From contig NZ_CP106951.1 of NCBI RefSeq assembly GCF_030419005.1, forward strand, positions 3,286,001 to 3,350,000: DNA of 64,000 nucleotides. The letters run 5' to 3'. The notes beneath the pieces were generated by a model. It was not told the DNA's origin, did not search any database, and saw nothing but the letters and a program-made list of their open reading frames with translations. The stretch is from Eleftheria terrae (GTDB lineage: Bacteria; Pseudomonadota; Gammaproteobacteria; Burkholderiales; Burkholderiaceae_C). The position numbers were made by a program, and so were the translations under genes. Positions 32,985-43,148 of the stretch are shown here, piece by piece (the first letter of the stretch is position 1; every line of letters begins with the position of its first letter).

Positions 32985-33923
32985 TCACCTGTCGAGGTTC
33001 TTGCCGACCAGGCGGATCAGGAAGACCGCCGCGATGTTGGCCAGCAGCACGGCGAACAGCGCGCCGGCCGACGCCACGCCCACGTCGAAGCTGAGCAGGG
33101 CCTGCGTGTAGATCAGGAAGGCCACGTTGGTGCTCGCATGACCCGGTCCGCCACCGGTGGTGGTGTAGATCTCGGCGAACACGCTCATCAGGAAGATCAT
33201 CTCGATCATCACCACCACCGCCACCGGCCGGGCCAGGTGCGGCAGCACCAGGTACCACAGGCGCTGCAGCGCGTTGGCGCCGTCCATGCGGGCGGCCTCC
33301 ATCTGCTCGCGGTCGAGCGACTGCAGCGAGGTGATGAAGATCAGGCAGGCGAACGGCAGCCACTGCCAGCTGATCATCACGATGACCGAGAACAACGGGT
33401 GCTCGGTGAGCCAGTCCACCGGCGCGGCACCGAAGAAGCGCCAGACCTCGGCCAGCACGCCGTAGATCGGGTTCATCATCATGTGCTTCCACAGCAGCGC
33501 ATTGACCGTGGGCATCACGAAGAAGGGCGAGATCAGCAGCACCCGCACCAGCCCGCGGCCGGGGAAGGGCTCGTGCACCAGCAGGGCCAGCCCGATGCCC
33601 AGCACCACGGTGGCGACGATCACCGAGCCGAGCAGCAGCAGGGTGTTGAGCACCGCCGGGCCGAAGCCGGGGTCGGTGACGAAGAACTCGAAGTTCTCCA
33701 GGCCGACGAAGGCATGCTCTCCCGGCTGCATGAGGTTGTAGCGCACGGTGGAGAAGTACAGCGTCATCACCAGCGGCACGATCATCCACAGCAGCAGGGT
33801 GGTGACGGCGGGGGCCAGCAGCAGCCGGGGCAGCAGGCGGCGCGGCAGGTGCCGCGAGGACGCCGGGCGGCCGCCCTCGCCGGCACGCGCCGCCACCGCG
33901 GGGGCGGCGGTCAGCGTGCTCAC
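32985..33923 (-). CDS. Sugar ABC transporter permease (MalF/SmoF type)
   Basis: A 312-residue protein with six helices following a basic N-terminus of about 30 residues. The EAA loop reads EAARMDGANALQRLWYLVLP. The P-x-x-x-T start of the first helix and WKHMMMNPIYGVLAEVWRFF are usual in the mannitol/sorbitol importer group. Start overlaps the stop of the substrate-binding-protein gene (ATGA-type, 4 bp) and its own stop is 4 bp from the second permease. Confidence 0.92.
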   Translation of the reverse strand: MSTLTAAPAVAARAGEGGRPASSRHLPRRLLPRLLLAPAVTTLLLWMIVPLVMTLYFSTVRYNLMQPGEHAFVGLENFEFFVTDPGFGPAVLNTLLLLGSVIVATVVLGIGLALLVHEPFPGRGLVRVLLISPFFVMPTVNALLWKHMMMNPIYGVLAEVWRFFGAAPVDWLTEHPLFSVIVMISWQWLPFACLIFITSLQSLDREQMEAARMDGANALQRLWYLVLPHLARPVAVVVMIEMIFLMSVFAEIYTTTGGGPGHASTNVAFLIYTQALLSFDVGVASAGALFAVLLANIAAVFLIRLVGKNLDR

Positions 33924-35227
33924 TTGTAGTACCCCCCGCGGCGCATCTCGCGCTCGGCCGCAGTCTGCGAGGCGGCCAGGGCCTGGTCCACGGTGACGCG
34001 GCCGGACAGGGCGGCGCTCATCTGCTGGCCCACTGCCACGCCGATGGACTGGAACTCGGGAATGGCCGCGAACTGCACGCCCACGTAGGGCGACTTGGGC
34101 AAGGTGCTGTCATTCGGGTTGGCGGTGCTGATGGCCTTCAACTCGGCATCGGCAAACTTGGCGGCCTGCTGGAACTCGGGCGTCGCATAGGTGGACTTGC
34201 GGGTGCCGGTGGGCACGTTCCCCCAGCCCACCTCCTTGCCGACCAGCTTCACATAGTCCTTGGAGGTGGCCCAGTGGATGAACTTCTGCGCCGCGTCGGC
34301 CTTCTGCGAGCTGGCCGGGATGGCCAGCGCCCAGGCCCACAGCCAGTTGGCACCCTTGGGCGTGACGGCGGTGGGCGCCTGCGCGAAGCCGACCTTGTCG
34401 GCCACCTTGCTCTGCTTGGGGTCGGAGACGAAGGACGCGGCGATGCTCGCATCCACCCACATCCCGCACTTGCCCTCGTTGAACAGCGCCAGGTTCTCGT
34501 TGAAGCTGTTGGCCGACGCGCCGGGCGGGCCGTACTTCTTCAGCAGGTCGACATAGAAGCCCACCGCGTCCTTCCACGGCTTGCTGTTGAGCTGCGGCTT
34601 CCATTGCAGGTCGAACCACTGGCCGCCGAAGGTGTTCACCATGGTGGACAGGAAGGCCATGTTGTCGCCCCAGCCGGGCTTGCCGCGCAGGCAGATGCCA
34701 TAGACGCCGGCCTTCGGGTCGTGCACCTTGGCGGCGATGTCGCGCACCTGCTCCCAGGTGGGCCGATCGGGCATGCTCAGGCCGGCCTTCTTCACCAGGT
34801 CGGTGCGGTAGAGCGTCATCGAGCTTTCGCCGTAGAAGGGCGCGGCGAACAGCTTGCCGTCGGACGACAGGCCGGAACGGATGGCGGGCAGCAGGTCGTC
34901 GACGTCGTAGCCGGCGTCCGGGCGCAGCTCCTTCAGCCAGCCCTTCTTGCCCCAGATCGGCGTCTCGTACATGCCGATCGTCATCACGTCGAACTGCCCG
35001 CCCTTGGTGGCGATGTCGGTGGTCACCCGCTGGCGCAGCACCCCCTCCTCCAGCGTGACCCACTTCACCTTGATGTCGGGATGCGCCTGCTCAAAGTGCT
35101 TGGTCAGCTTCTGCATCTCGATCATGTGCCCGTTGTTCACGGTGGCCACGACCAGTTCGGTGGCAGCCAGCGTCGAGCCGGCCACTCCCAGGCCGAGAAC
35201 GAGTGCGAGGCAAGGCTTCAGCTTCAT
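33920..35227 (-). CDS. Polyol/sugar ABC transporter substrate-binding protein (SmoE/MtlE type)
   Basis: A 435-residue periplasmic binding protein with a Sec signal peptide (MKLKPCLALVLGLGVAGSTLAA) and extracellular solute-binding family 1 features (FEQAHPDIKVKWVTLEEG near the start; WLWAWALAIPASSQKADAA in the second lobe). The same family includes MtlE and SmoE, which bind mannitol, sorbitol or arabinitol. First gene of the leftward operon SBP-permease-permease-ATPase-dehydrogenase-SDR-(araC). A GGAGACGCAC sequence before the ATG is the ribosome-binding site. Confidence 0.92.
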   Translation of the reverse strand: MKLKPCLALVLGLGVAGSTLAATELVVATVNNGHMIEMQKLTKHFEQAHPDIKVKWVTLEEGVLRQRVTTDIATKGGQFDVMTIGMYETPIWGKKGWLKELRPDAGYDVDDLLPAIRSGLSSDGKLFAAPFYGESSMTLYRTDLVKKAGLSMPDRPTWEQVRDIAAKVHDPKAGVYGICLRGKPGWGDNMAFLSTMVNTFGGQWFDLQWKPQLNSKPWKDAVGFYVDLLKKYGPPGASANSFNENLALFNEGKCGMWVDASIAASFVSDPKQSKVADKVGFAQAPTAVTPKGANWLWAWALAIPASSQKADAAQKFIHWATSKDYVKLVGKEVGWGNVPTGTRKSTYATPEFQQAAKFADAELKAISTANPNDSTLPKSPYVGVQFAAIPEFQSIGVAVGQQMSAALSGRVTVDQALAASQTAAEREMRRGGYYK

Positions 35228-35280
35228 GTGCGTCTCCTGCGGTTGTTGTGCTGAGCACCCCGAAGCGCGACGGCACTTCA

Positions 35281-35343
35281 GGTATCGCTAAGTTAACCGC
35301 CTGCAGAAGCAGAACCGATACCGTCGAATCCCTGTTCCGATAC
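35281..35343 (-). promoter_or_regulatory. Putative AraC-type operator of the polyol operon
   Basis: CCGATAC occurs twice in the same orientation at 35315-35321 and 35337-35343, exactly 22 bp apart, two helical turns, the usual spacing of AraC/XylS half-sites. An inverted copy (GGTATCG, 35281-35287) and an ATCGGT at 35353-35358 add related elements. The sites lie about 90-115 bp upstream of the substrate-binding-protein start, suitable for activation by the AraC-type regulator encoded at the end of the operon. No good -35 is needed or seen. Confidence 0.5.
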
Positions 35344-35511
35344 TTTTAAGCATCGGTTATCTGGTGTTTTCCCCAATTTTTTGCAACAGATGCAGTTTCC
35401 GGCGATTCGAGAATTAGTGCCGGCCCTTCCCCCATCGGAGGGTGGAACCGGTGCCGGCAGGGTGTGTCACAGTCCGGTGGCCCGGAATCCGGGCGTCTGC
35501 AGCACCCCACG

Positions 35512-35859
35512 ATGAGTTCTTCCCACCTGGCCGCCGTCCGTTTTCCGGACGGCCATACCCTGTTCAGCGTCTTCGACGACCGCACCGGTCGCATCGAGCC
35601 GTCGCTGGTGCGGCAGGCGTCTTTCAATGATGACGAGCAATGGGCCGAAGCCCAGCTGCGCGAGCACGGCTGCGATGCGCAGACGCGGGTGCGGCGCCTG
35701 TTCGCCGCCGGCACCAACAGCCTGCTGGGCATCATCGCCGACCTGTCCGATGGGGCCGAGGAAGTGCTGGTGGAGGTGCCGGGCACCGCCCACCGCTGGC
35801 GCTCGGTGGCGCACCGGGAAAAGCAGATCCTGCTGACGGAGCTCAACCCGCTGGGCTGA
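35512..35859 (+). CDS. Hypothetical protein, about 115 residues
   Basis: Reads MSSSHLAAVRFPDGHTLF... and ends TELNPLG. It is a soluble, acidic, globular-looking protein with no signal peptide or recognised domain. GC-rich third positions and the absence of low-complexity runs favour this frame over minus-strand open frames in the same place. The start lacks an obvious ribosome-binding site; an in-frame ATG at 35464 is an alternative. Divergent from the polyol operon. Confidence 0.5.
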   Translation: MSSSHLAAVRFPDGHTLFSVFDDRTGRIEPSLVRQASFNDDEQWAEAQLREHGCDAQTRVRRLFAAGTNSLLGIIADLSDGAEEVLVEVPGTAHRWRSVAHREKQILLTELNPLG

Positions 35860-35993
35860 AGTGCGGCGCCCCGCCATGGGAGGGCGCCGGCCGGCGAACG
35901 GCGTGGGCGACCGGGGCCCGGTGACAGGTGCGGGCGACGGGGGCAGCGGCAAGCACCGGCGAGGCGAGGATCACCGCCTCGCTGCCAGGCCGC

Positions 35994-36410
35994 TCAAGGC
36001 GTGACCGTCACGCCCACCACCGCGCTTTCACCGCGGTGGCCGGCATGGTCCCAGGCCCAGGCCACGTAATCCACCCGGGTGCTGGCACTGACCACTGGCG
36101 CCCGCACGTCGTCGAGGCGGAAGGGCGGGCGGTCGAGCCGGCCGAGCGACTCGCGGCGGCCGTCCACCAGGCGGAAGAACTCCACCTCGTCCACGTCCCC
36201 GCTGTCGTCGCTGGCTGCCGCCACCAGGGTAAGCCGGCCGCCCGAGGCCACCGGATCGGGCGTGACCGCCAGTTCCACCTCGGGATCGTCGCCGCCGATG
36301 CCGTCGCCGATGCCGACATAGACCCCGCCGCCGCAACCCGCCAGCGGCAAGGCCAGCAGGGCAAGCGGCAGCAGGAAGCGGCCAATGATCGAGGGCAGCA
36401 GCATGAGCAT
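35994..36410 (-). CDS. Small lipoprotein, unknown function
   Basis: A 138-residue exported protein. The signal peptide MLMLLPSIIGRFLLPLALLA ends in the lipobox LAGC, so a lipid-anchored Cys at about residue 27 is expected. The mature part is Gly/Asp-rich at first (GGGVYVGIGDGIGGDDPEVE), then has an Ig-like or cadherin-like pattern of short beta strands (RLTLVAAASDDSGDVDEVEFFRL, ...VDYVAWAWDHAGHRGE). That Ig-like reading is a guess. Divergent from the PEP-CTERM gene and convergent with the 115-residue hypothetical. Confidence 0.65.
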   Translation of the reverse strand: MLMLLPSIIGRFLLPLALLALPLAGCGGGVYVGIGDGIGGDDPEVELAVTPDPVASGGRLTLVAAASDDSGDVDEVEFFRLVDGRRESLGRLDRPPFRLDDVRAPVVSASTRVDYVAWAWDHAGHRGESAVVGVTVTP

Positions 36411-36577
36411 GCGACATGCTAAGCCGGCCTCTGCATGCCGGCAAGGCAGTGCGGCATTCCACCGGACCCGCAAAGCTCACCCCCGACAAACGGCGCCGAT
36501 TGTTTCAAGCTGAAGAACATCGCTTCGCTGTGCACGAATATGCTCCGCTCCGCACAAGAATCGACGGAGGATTTCCT

Positions 36578-37789
36578 ATGGCGCCGAAGCGCACCCTGTT
36601 CCTGTTGGCCGCGGCCGGCCTGGCCGCGCATGTGGCAAGCGCGGCCGATCTGCCGCGCTTCCGGGTGGAGGCGCTGCAGGCGCCCAGCGGCGCCTTCACC
36701 GCCACCGGCCTGAACGACCTCGGGCAGGTGGTGGGCCACGTCCAGCCGGCCGACGGCGAGTTCGCACGCAGCTACCTGTGGCAGGGCGGCCGGGTGCAGG
36801 CGCTGGCCAACCGCCTGCCGCACAGCGAGCTGCACCGCGTCGGCGCCCGTGCATCGGCCCTCAACAACAGCGGCGCCATCGTGGGCAGCGGCTTCACCGA
36901 CCAGCACAGCGACATGCAGGGCGCGGTCCACTGGAGCTCGCCGAGCGCCGCCATTGGCAGCCTGCCCCACTTGCGGGGCCGCGACGGCGGCAGCGCCACC
37001 GCCATCAACGAGCACGGCACGGCGGTCGGCTCGAACCATGCGTCGCCTGGCCGGGCGGATGAAGCGCTCATGTGGAAGGACGGCAAGGCCCTCACGCTGT
37101 GGAGCCATGCCACCGGCGACCCCCGGTTCTACGTCGAGGGCCCGTCGGCGATGGCCCGCGACATCAACGACCATGACCAGGTGGTCGGGACGGTGGAGGT
37201 GCCGATGGCCGAATACCACGGCTCCCGCTGGTTCTCGCGCGGCCAGGCCATGTATTGGGAGAACGGCCAGGCGCGGCAGCTGCTCAGCGACCGGGCCGAC
37301 TGGCACTTCACCGATGCTGCGGCCATCAACAATGCCGGCCTGATCGTCGGCGCGGCGGAGAAGTGGACCGCCGGGGACATCCAGTCCGCCTCCGGCTGGC
37401 AGCCGGCCGCATGGATCGACGGCAAGATGACCTTCCTCGACAGCATCGACGGCAGCGATGCCGACAGCGGCAGCCAGGCGACCGACGTCAACAACCAAGG
37501 CTGGATCGTCGGGCACGACGGCGGCCGGGCCGTGCTGTGGCTCGATGGCAAGGCCCTGGCCGTCAACTCGCTGCTCGACCCGAGCGCCGCCGGGTGGCGC
37601 TTCTCGCAGGCGATCGACATCAACGACAAGGGTCAGATCCTGGTGCAAGGCATCGACGCCGGGGGCCAGGCCACGTTCGCACTGCTGACGCCGGTGCCCG
37701 AGCCGGCGTCGGTGCTGCTGAGCGCCGGCGGCCTGCTGGCGATGGCCGGCTGGCGCCGCCGCCGCGCCCCGGCGCTCGCGACGGCCTGA
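36578..37789 (+). CDS. PEP-CTERM protein with HAF repeats
   Basis: A 403-residue secreted protein. Signal peptide [22 protein letters not shown]; then at least seven HAF-type repeats of the form (A)xx(I/L)N(x)xGx(I/V)VG, for example [52 protein letters not shown] and [10 protein letters not shown]. It ends in [20 protein letters not shown] and basic RRRRAP, the PEP-CTERM sorting signal recognised by exosortase. Such proteins are displayed or released in exopolysaccharide-producing bacteria. CGGAGG at about 36565-36570 gives the start. No exosortase gene is in the window. Confidence 0.85.
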   Translation: MAPKRTLFLLAAAGLAAHVASAADLPRFRVEALQAPSGAFTATGLNDLGQVVGHVQPADGEFARSYLWQGGRVQALANRLPHSELHRVGARASALNNSGAIVGSGFTDQHSDMQGAVHWSSPSAAIGSLPHLRGRDGGSATAINEHGTAVGSNHASPGRADEALMWKDGKALTLWSHATGDPRFYVEGPSAMARDINDHDQVVGTVEVPMAEYHGSRWFSRGQAMYWENGQARQLLSDRADWHFTDAAAINNAGLIVGAAEKWTAGDIQSASGWQPAAWIDGKMTFLDSIDGSDADSGSQATDVNNQGWIVGHDGGRAVLWLDGKALAVNSLLDPSAAGWRFSQAIDINDKGQILVQGIDAGGQATFALLTPVPEPASVLLSAGGLLAMAGWRRRRAPALATA

Positions 37790-37800
37790 GTCCAGGCAGG

Positions 37801-37829
37801 GCCCGGCGCCGCGCGGGACAGCGCCGGGC
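37801..37829 (+). terminator. Hairpin after the PEP-CTERM gene
   Basis: Perfect 9-bp inverted repeat GCCCGGCGC (37801-37809) and GCGCCGGGC (37821-37829), 12 bp after the stop codon. No T-run follows, so it may act as a Rho-assisted terminator or stabilise the 3' end. Confidence 0.45.
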
Positions 37830-37898
37830 CACCGCCCCTGACAGCAGCCGACAGGGTCGCCCACTATGATGGTGGGTTTTCCGTTCACGGCCAGAGTC

Positions 37899-40907
<3,009 letters not shown>

Positions 40908-40909
40908 CG

Positions 40910-40940
40910 AAAGCGGCCGGCCGGTCCCGCCGGCCGCTTT
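40910..40940 (+). terminator. Hairpin after uvrA
   Basis: An 11-bp perfect stem, AAAGCGGCCGG (40910-40920) with CCGGCCGCTTT (40930-40940), begins two bases after the uvrA stop. The stem's own 3' end is TTT, but the following bases are ACCGC, so termination may be only partly intrinsic. Confidence 0.6.
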
Positions 40941-41024
40941 ACCGCATCGCCAGCGGCTTCGGCGAAGGAAGTGTCTCGCTTTGAAACACCTGCCGCGAGG
41001 TGCCCACAGGCCTTTAAACTGCCG

Positions 41025-41120
41025 CCGCGTCCTCGCTCCCCTCACCCCCTCCCTCACCTATGCGAGGACGCCTTTATGGCTCGCCGGCGGCTTCAGTGGT
41101 GCTGGCGAGCCTTCTCTTTT
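41025..41120 (+). ncRNA. Candidate small RNA with C-rich loop and intrinsic terminator
   Basis: Two stem-loops in an otherwise empty region. The first has a perfect 10-bp stem (41027-41036 with 41062-41071; core CGTCCTCGC/GCGAGGACG) enclosing a 25-nt pyrimidine loop with CCCCCTCCCTC, complementary to Shine-Dalgarno-like GGAGGG. The second is an 11-bp stem with one G-U pair (41078-41088 with 41101-41111) followed by TTCTCTTTT, a strong terminator. A TTTAAACT at 41013-41020 would place transcription start near 41026, but no good -35 is seen. It resembles in layout the two-hairpin CU-rich sRNAs known from alphaproteobacteria. Alternatively it is a leader attenuator for the gene at 41354. Confidence 0.45.
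41078..41120 (+). terminator. Rho-independent terminator of the candidate small RNA
   Basis: Stem GGCTCGCCGGC (41078-41088) with GCTGGCGAGCC (41101-41111), including one G-U wobble, a 12-nt loop, then TTCTCTTTT at 41112-41120. Strong intrinsic terminator with no protein-coding gene just upstream. Confidence 0.75.
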
Positions 41121-41353
41121 CCAGCCGCTCGATGAAGCGCCTCGGCCCCCTCCCCTGCCTGCACTCCACCGGTCTCGCCGACGGCTCGGCCGTGTCGTCG
41201 CGCTGCCCCGGACCCGCCGCCACCTGCATGGCACAGCTCGCGCGAAAAGGCCGGCCATGCCGCCCACTCCCCTGCGCCGCGAAGGGGCACGCCGGGACGC
41301 CACCGGCGATTTTTTGCGCACGCTAGACTGCGCCGCAACCAAGGAGGAAGCCC
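41121..41353. other. Intergenic stretch before the HCCA-isomerase-like gene
   Basis: About 230 bp with no convincing coding frame and no recognisable -35/-10. The ribosome-binding site AAGGAGGAAG (41340-41349) before the next gene is its only clear element. Confidence 0.4.
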
Positions 41354-41977
41354 GTGAGCCTGACCGTCGACTACTACTTCGCGCCGCAGTCCCCATATGC
41401 CTACCTGGGGCACCAGCGCCTGTGGGACCTGGTGCGCGAGACCGGCGCGCAAGTGCGGGTGCTGCCGGTGGATCTGGGTGGTCGTGTGTTCCCGGTGTCG
41501 GGCGGACTCCCGCTGTCCAAGCGGGCGCCGCAGCGGCAGGCCTACCGGCTGATCGAGCTGCGCCGCTGGAGTGATTACCTCGGCCTGCCGATGAACGTGG
41601 AGCCGCGCTACTTCCCGGTCAACAGCGACGAAGCGGCCCGCCTGATCGCCGCCGTCGAGATGAAGGACGGCAGCGAAGCCGCCATGACGATCGCCGGCGC
41701 AGTGCAGCGCGCGGTGTGGGCCGAGGAGCTGAACATCGCCGACGAGGCCGTGCTGCTGATGCTGCTGGAGCGGCACGGGCTGCCGGCCCAGCAGCGCCTC
41801 GACGACTCGCACAGCCAGGCCGCCCACGAGCGCTATGAAGCCAATACCGAGCAAGCCATCCGCGCCGGCGTGTTCGGTGCACCGAGCTATGTGGTCGAGG
41901 GCGAGCTGTTCTGGGGCCAGGACCGGCTCGACTTCGTGGAGCGCCGCCTGCGCCAGGCGGCAGCCGCGGCGCGCTGA
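41354..41977 (+). CDS. 2-hydroxychromene-2-carboxylate isomerase/DsbA family protein
   Basis: A 207-residue cytoplasmic thioredoxin-fold protein of the HCCA isomerase/GST-kappa group. The N-terminal YYFAPQSPYAYLG replaces the redox CxxC of DsbA with the Ser-containing active-site loop of this family, and the C-terminal GVFGAPSYVVEGELFWGQDRLDFVE is the glutathione-binding end. The natural substrate is unknown; HCCA isomerase itself acts in naphthalene breakdown, but no such genes lie nearby. GTG start with a very strong AAGGAGGAAG upstream. Confidence 0.88.
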   Translation: MSLTVDYYFAPQSPYAYLGHQRLWDLVRETGAQVRVLPVDLGGRVFPVSGGLPLSKRAPQRQAYRLIELRRWSDYLGLPMNVEPRYFPVNSDEAARLIAAVEMKDGSEAAMTIAGAVQRAVWAEELNIADEAVLLMLLERHGLPAQQRLDDSHSQAAHERYEANTEQAIRAGVFGAPSYVVEGELFWGQDRLDFVERRLRQAAAAAR

Positions 41978-41990
41978 GCCGTCCGCCGCA

Positions 41991-42366
41991 TCAGCACACC
42001 GGATCGGGCGCTCGGCTGCCCTGCAGCGCCAGCGGGCCGAAGCCCTCGACCAGCCACAGCGACACGTCGCCCGAGGCCGAGGCCGAGGCCGACGCTGACA
42101 CGCTGAGACCCGCCCTGAGACCCGGATAGCGCCTGCAGCGCAGGCCTGCCACGCCGGCCCCGGCATCCAGCGGCAGCGACTGCAGGGGAAGCAGCCCCCC
42201 ACCTCACGCAGTGTGTGGTGGCGGCTGTCCACCCCCCCCGGTGGCTCGCCAGCGCGAGCGCCCATCCCGTCAGCAGCAGCGCCAACAGCCGCCACCGCCT
42301 GCGGCCCAGCACTGCCAGGGCGCATCCAGCCAGCACGGCCGCCATGGCGAGCACCTGCCCGCTCAT
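41991..42366 (-). pseudogene. Frameshifted small membrane-protein gene
   Basis: Reading leftward, MSGQVLAMAAVLAGCALAVL starts a hydrophobic segment that continues through LLALLLTGWALALASHRGGW to ATTHCVRWG. At a run of six Gs (complement of C at 42195-42200) the frame breaks. One base fewer would lead into LLPLQSLPLDAGAGVAGLRC and on to SVSASASASGDVSLWLVEGF, ending at a stop at 41991-41993, 13 bp from the stop of the convergent isomerase gene. The placement and protein-like tail suggest a real gene broken by a homopolymer frameshift, or a sequencing error. Function unknown. Confidence 0.4.
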
Positions 42367-42744
42367 GGAAGGCGCCAGCACCGGGGCCGGTGCATCGCTG
42401 CCTGAAGACAGGAAGAAGTCGCTGCTGCTCCGCCGCAGCACTGCCGCACCGCACAGGCGCCGGTCGGGCCGCGAGCACGGCACCCAGCACCCGCCCGCGC
42501 GACATCTCAAGCCGCCTGTTGCGCCAGGCCGTGCATGCCTTGCGTCGGCCCGCGCGGCAGGGAGGCTGGCTTGCCGAGGGCGGGACGGTGGAACGCGGCT
42601 GGACAGGACGGCAGTGATGCATGGTTCGCAGTGGCGCCGGGGCTCGCCACTGTCAGCCGTGCGCACGTTCGCGCCGTTCGCAGCAGCCGGCTGGAAGGCG
42701 GTGTGCCTCAGCCGATCGGTCGTCTCCCAAGCGGCCATCGTTAT

Positions 42745-42770
42745 GTCCGGGATCAATACATCCCCCGGAC
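42745..42770. promoter_or_regulatory. Inverted repeat, possible enhancer site
   Basis: GTCCGGG (42745-42751) with CCCGGAC (42764-42770), a 26-bp dyad with a 12-bp AT-richer centre. It lies about 110-135 bp upstream of the -24 element, a usual distance for the upstream activating sequence bound by sigma-54 activators. Assignment to the regulator at 47920 is inference. Confidence 0.35.
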
Positions 42771-42816
42771 CAACCCTGCTCGTCCGCCAGACACTTTCCA
42801 GAATTTGAGACAGAGC

Positions 42817-42826
42817 GGGTTAACCC
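42817..42826. promoter_or_regulatory. GGGTTAACCC palindrome, possible enhancer site
   Basis: A perfect 10-bp palindrome, about 55-65 bp upstream of the sigma-54 -24 element, flanked by GACAG on the left and CTGTC on the right with slightly unequal spacing. It may be an activator or IHF-side element. Confidence 0.35.
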
Positions 42827-42880
42827 CTGTCCGCCGCACTTTTCCTTGCGAGACAAGCGCTTGGACGTGCCGGCGGTGTG

Positions 42881-42896
42881 TGGCATGCAGCTTGCG
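42881..42896 (+). promoter_or_regulatory. Sigma-54 (-24/-12) promoter of the ABC operon
   Basis: TGGCATGCAGCTTGCG fits the consensus TGGCAC-N5-TTGC: GG at 42882-42883 and GC at 42894-42895 with exactly 10 bp between. Transcription would start near 42907, leaving a leader of about 240 nt before the first gene. The operon ends with a sigma-54 activator gene, which strongly supports this reading. Confidence 0.65.
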
Positions 42897-42959
42897 CTTA
42901 AGGGCCCAATGCCGGCCGGCTTGGGCCGGCGGGACAACACACCTCAGGAGACCCGTGTC

Positions 42960-43148
42960 GTGATCGAACCAGGTGCCTTTGCGGCCGGCCTGATGGCCGC
43001 TGCTGCCTGCTCAGTCTCTCGCCCCACGGCATCGCGCCGCCCCGTCCGCGGCCAGTCCCGCACTGGCGACGGCCGGGCCCGCGGCGCTTGCTTCGCCCTC
43101 CTGCCTGTGCAGCGCGACCGCAAGCCGGCCGCCGGCCTCGCCCGATGA
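42960..43148 (+). other. Possible short upstream ORF (62 codons)
   Basis: A GTG-started frame (MIEPGAFAAGLMAAAACSVS...) with AGGAG nine bases upstream ends in a TGA that overlaps the ATG of the first transport gene (ATGA at 43145-43148). The transport gene has no Shine-Dalgarno of its own, so coupled translation from this frame is plausible. The peptide resembles nothing I know and is Arg/Ala-rich in its second half. Confidence 0.25.

Larger units (their letters stand above)
42367..43144. other. Regulatory region upstream of the branched-chain-type ABC operon
   Basis: No confident gene in about 780 bp. It contains two inverted repeats that could be activator sites, a sigma-54 promoter at 42881-42896, a GCCGGC hairpin near 42911-42930, and a Shine-Dalgarno sequence (AGGAG, 42946-42950) ahead of a short open frame that overlaps the first operon gene. 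The left half (42367-42740) holds several overlapping open frames of arginine/alanine-rich composition that look like GC-driven artefacts. Confidence 0.5.

Noticed and set aside
35346..35952. Minus-strand open frames opposite the 115-residue hypothetical gene
   Set aside because: Arg/Ser/Cys-rich antisense composition; the + strand frame has better codon positions, though confidence is only moderate.
42215..42808. A + strand gene of about 197 codons in the 1.1-kb gap
   Set aside because: Composition is Arg/Ala/Ser-rich without structure, no ribosome-binding site, and it would overlap the regulatory region and the frameshifted minus-strand gene.
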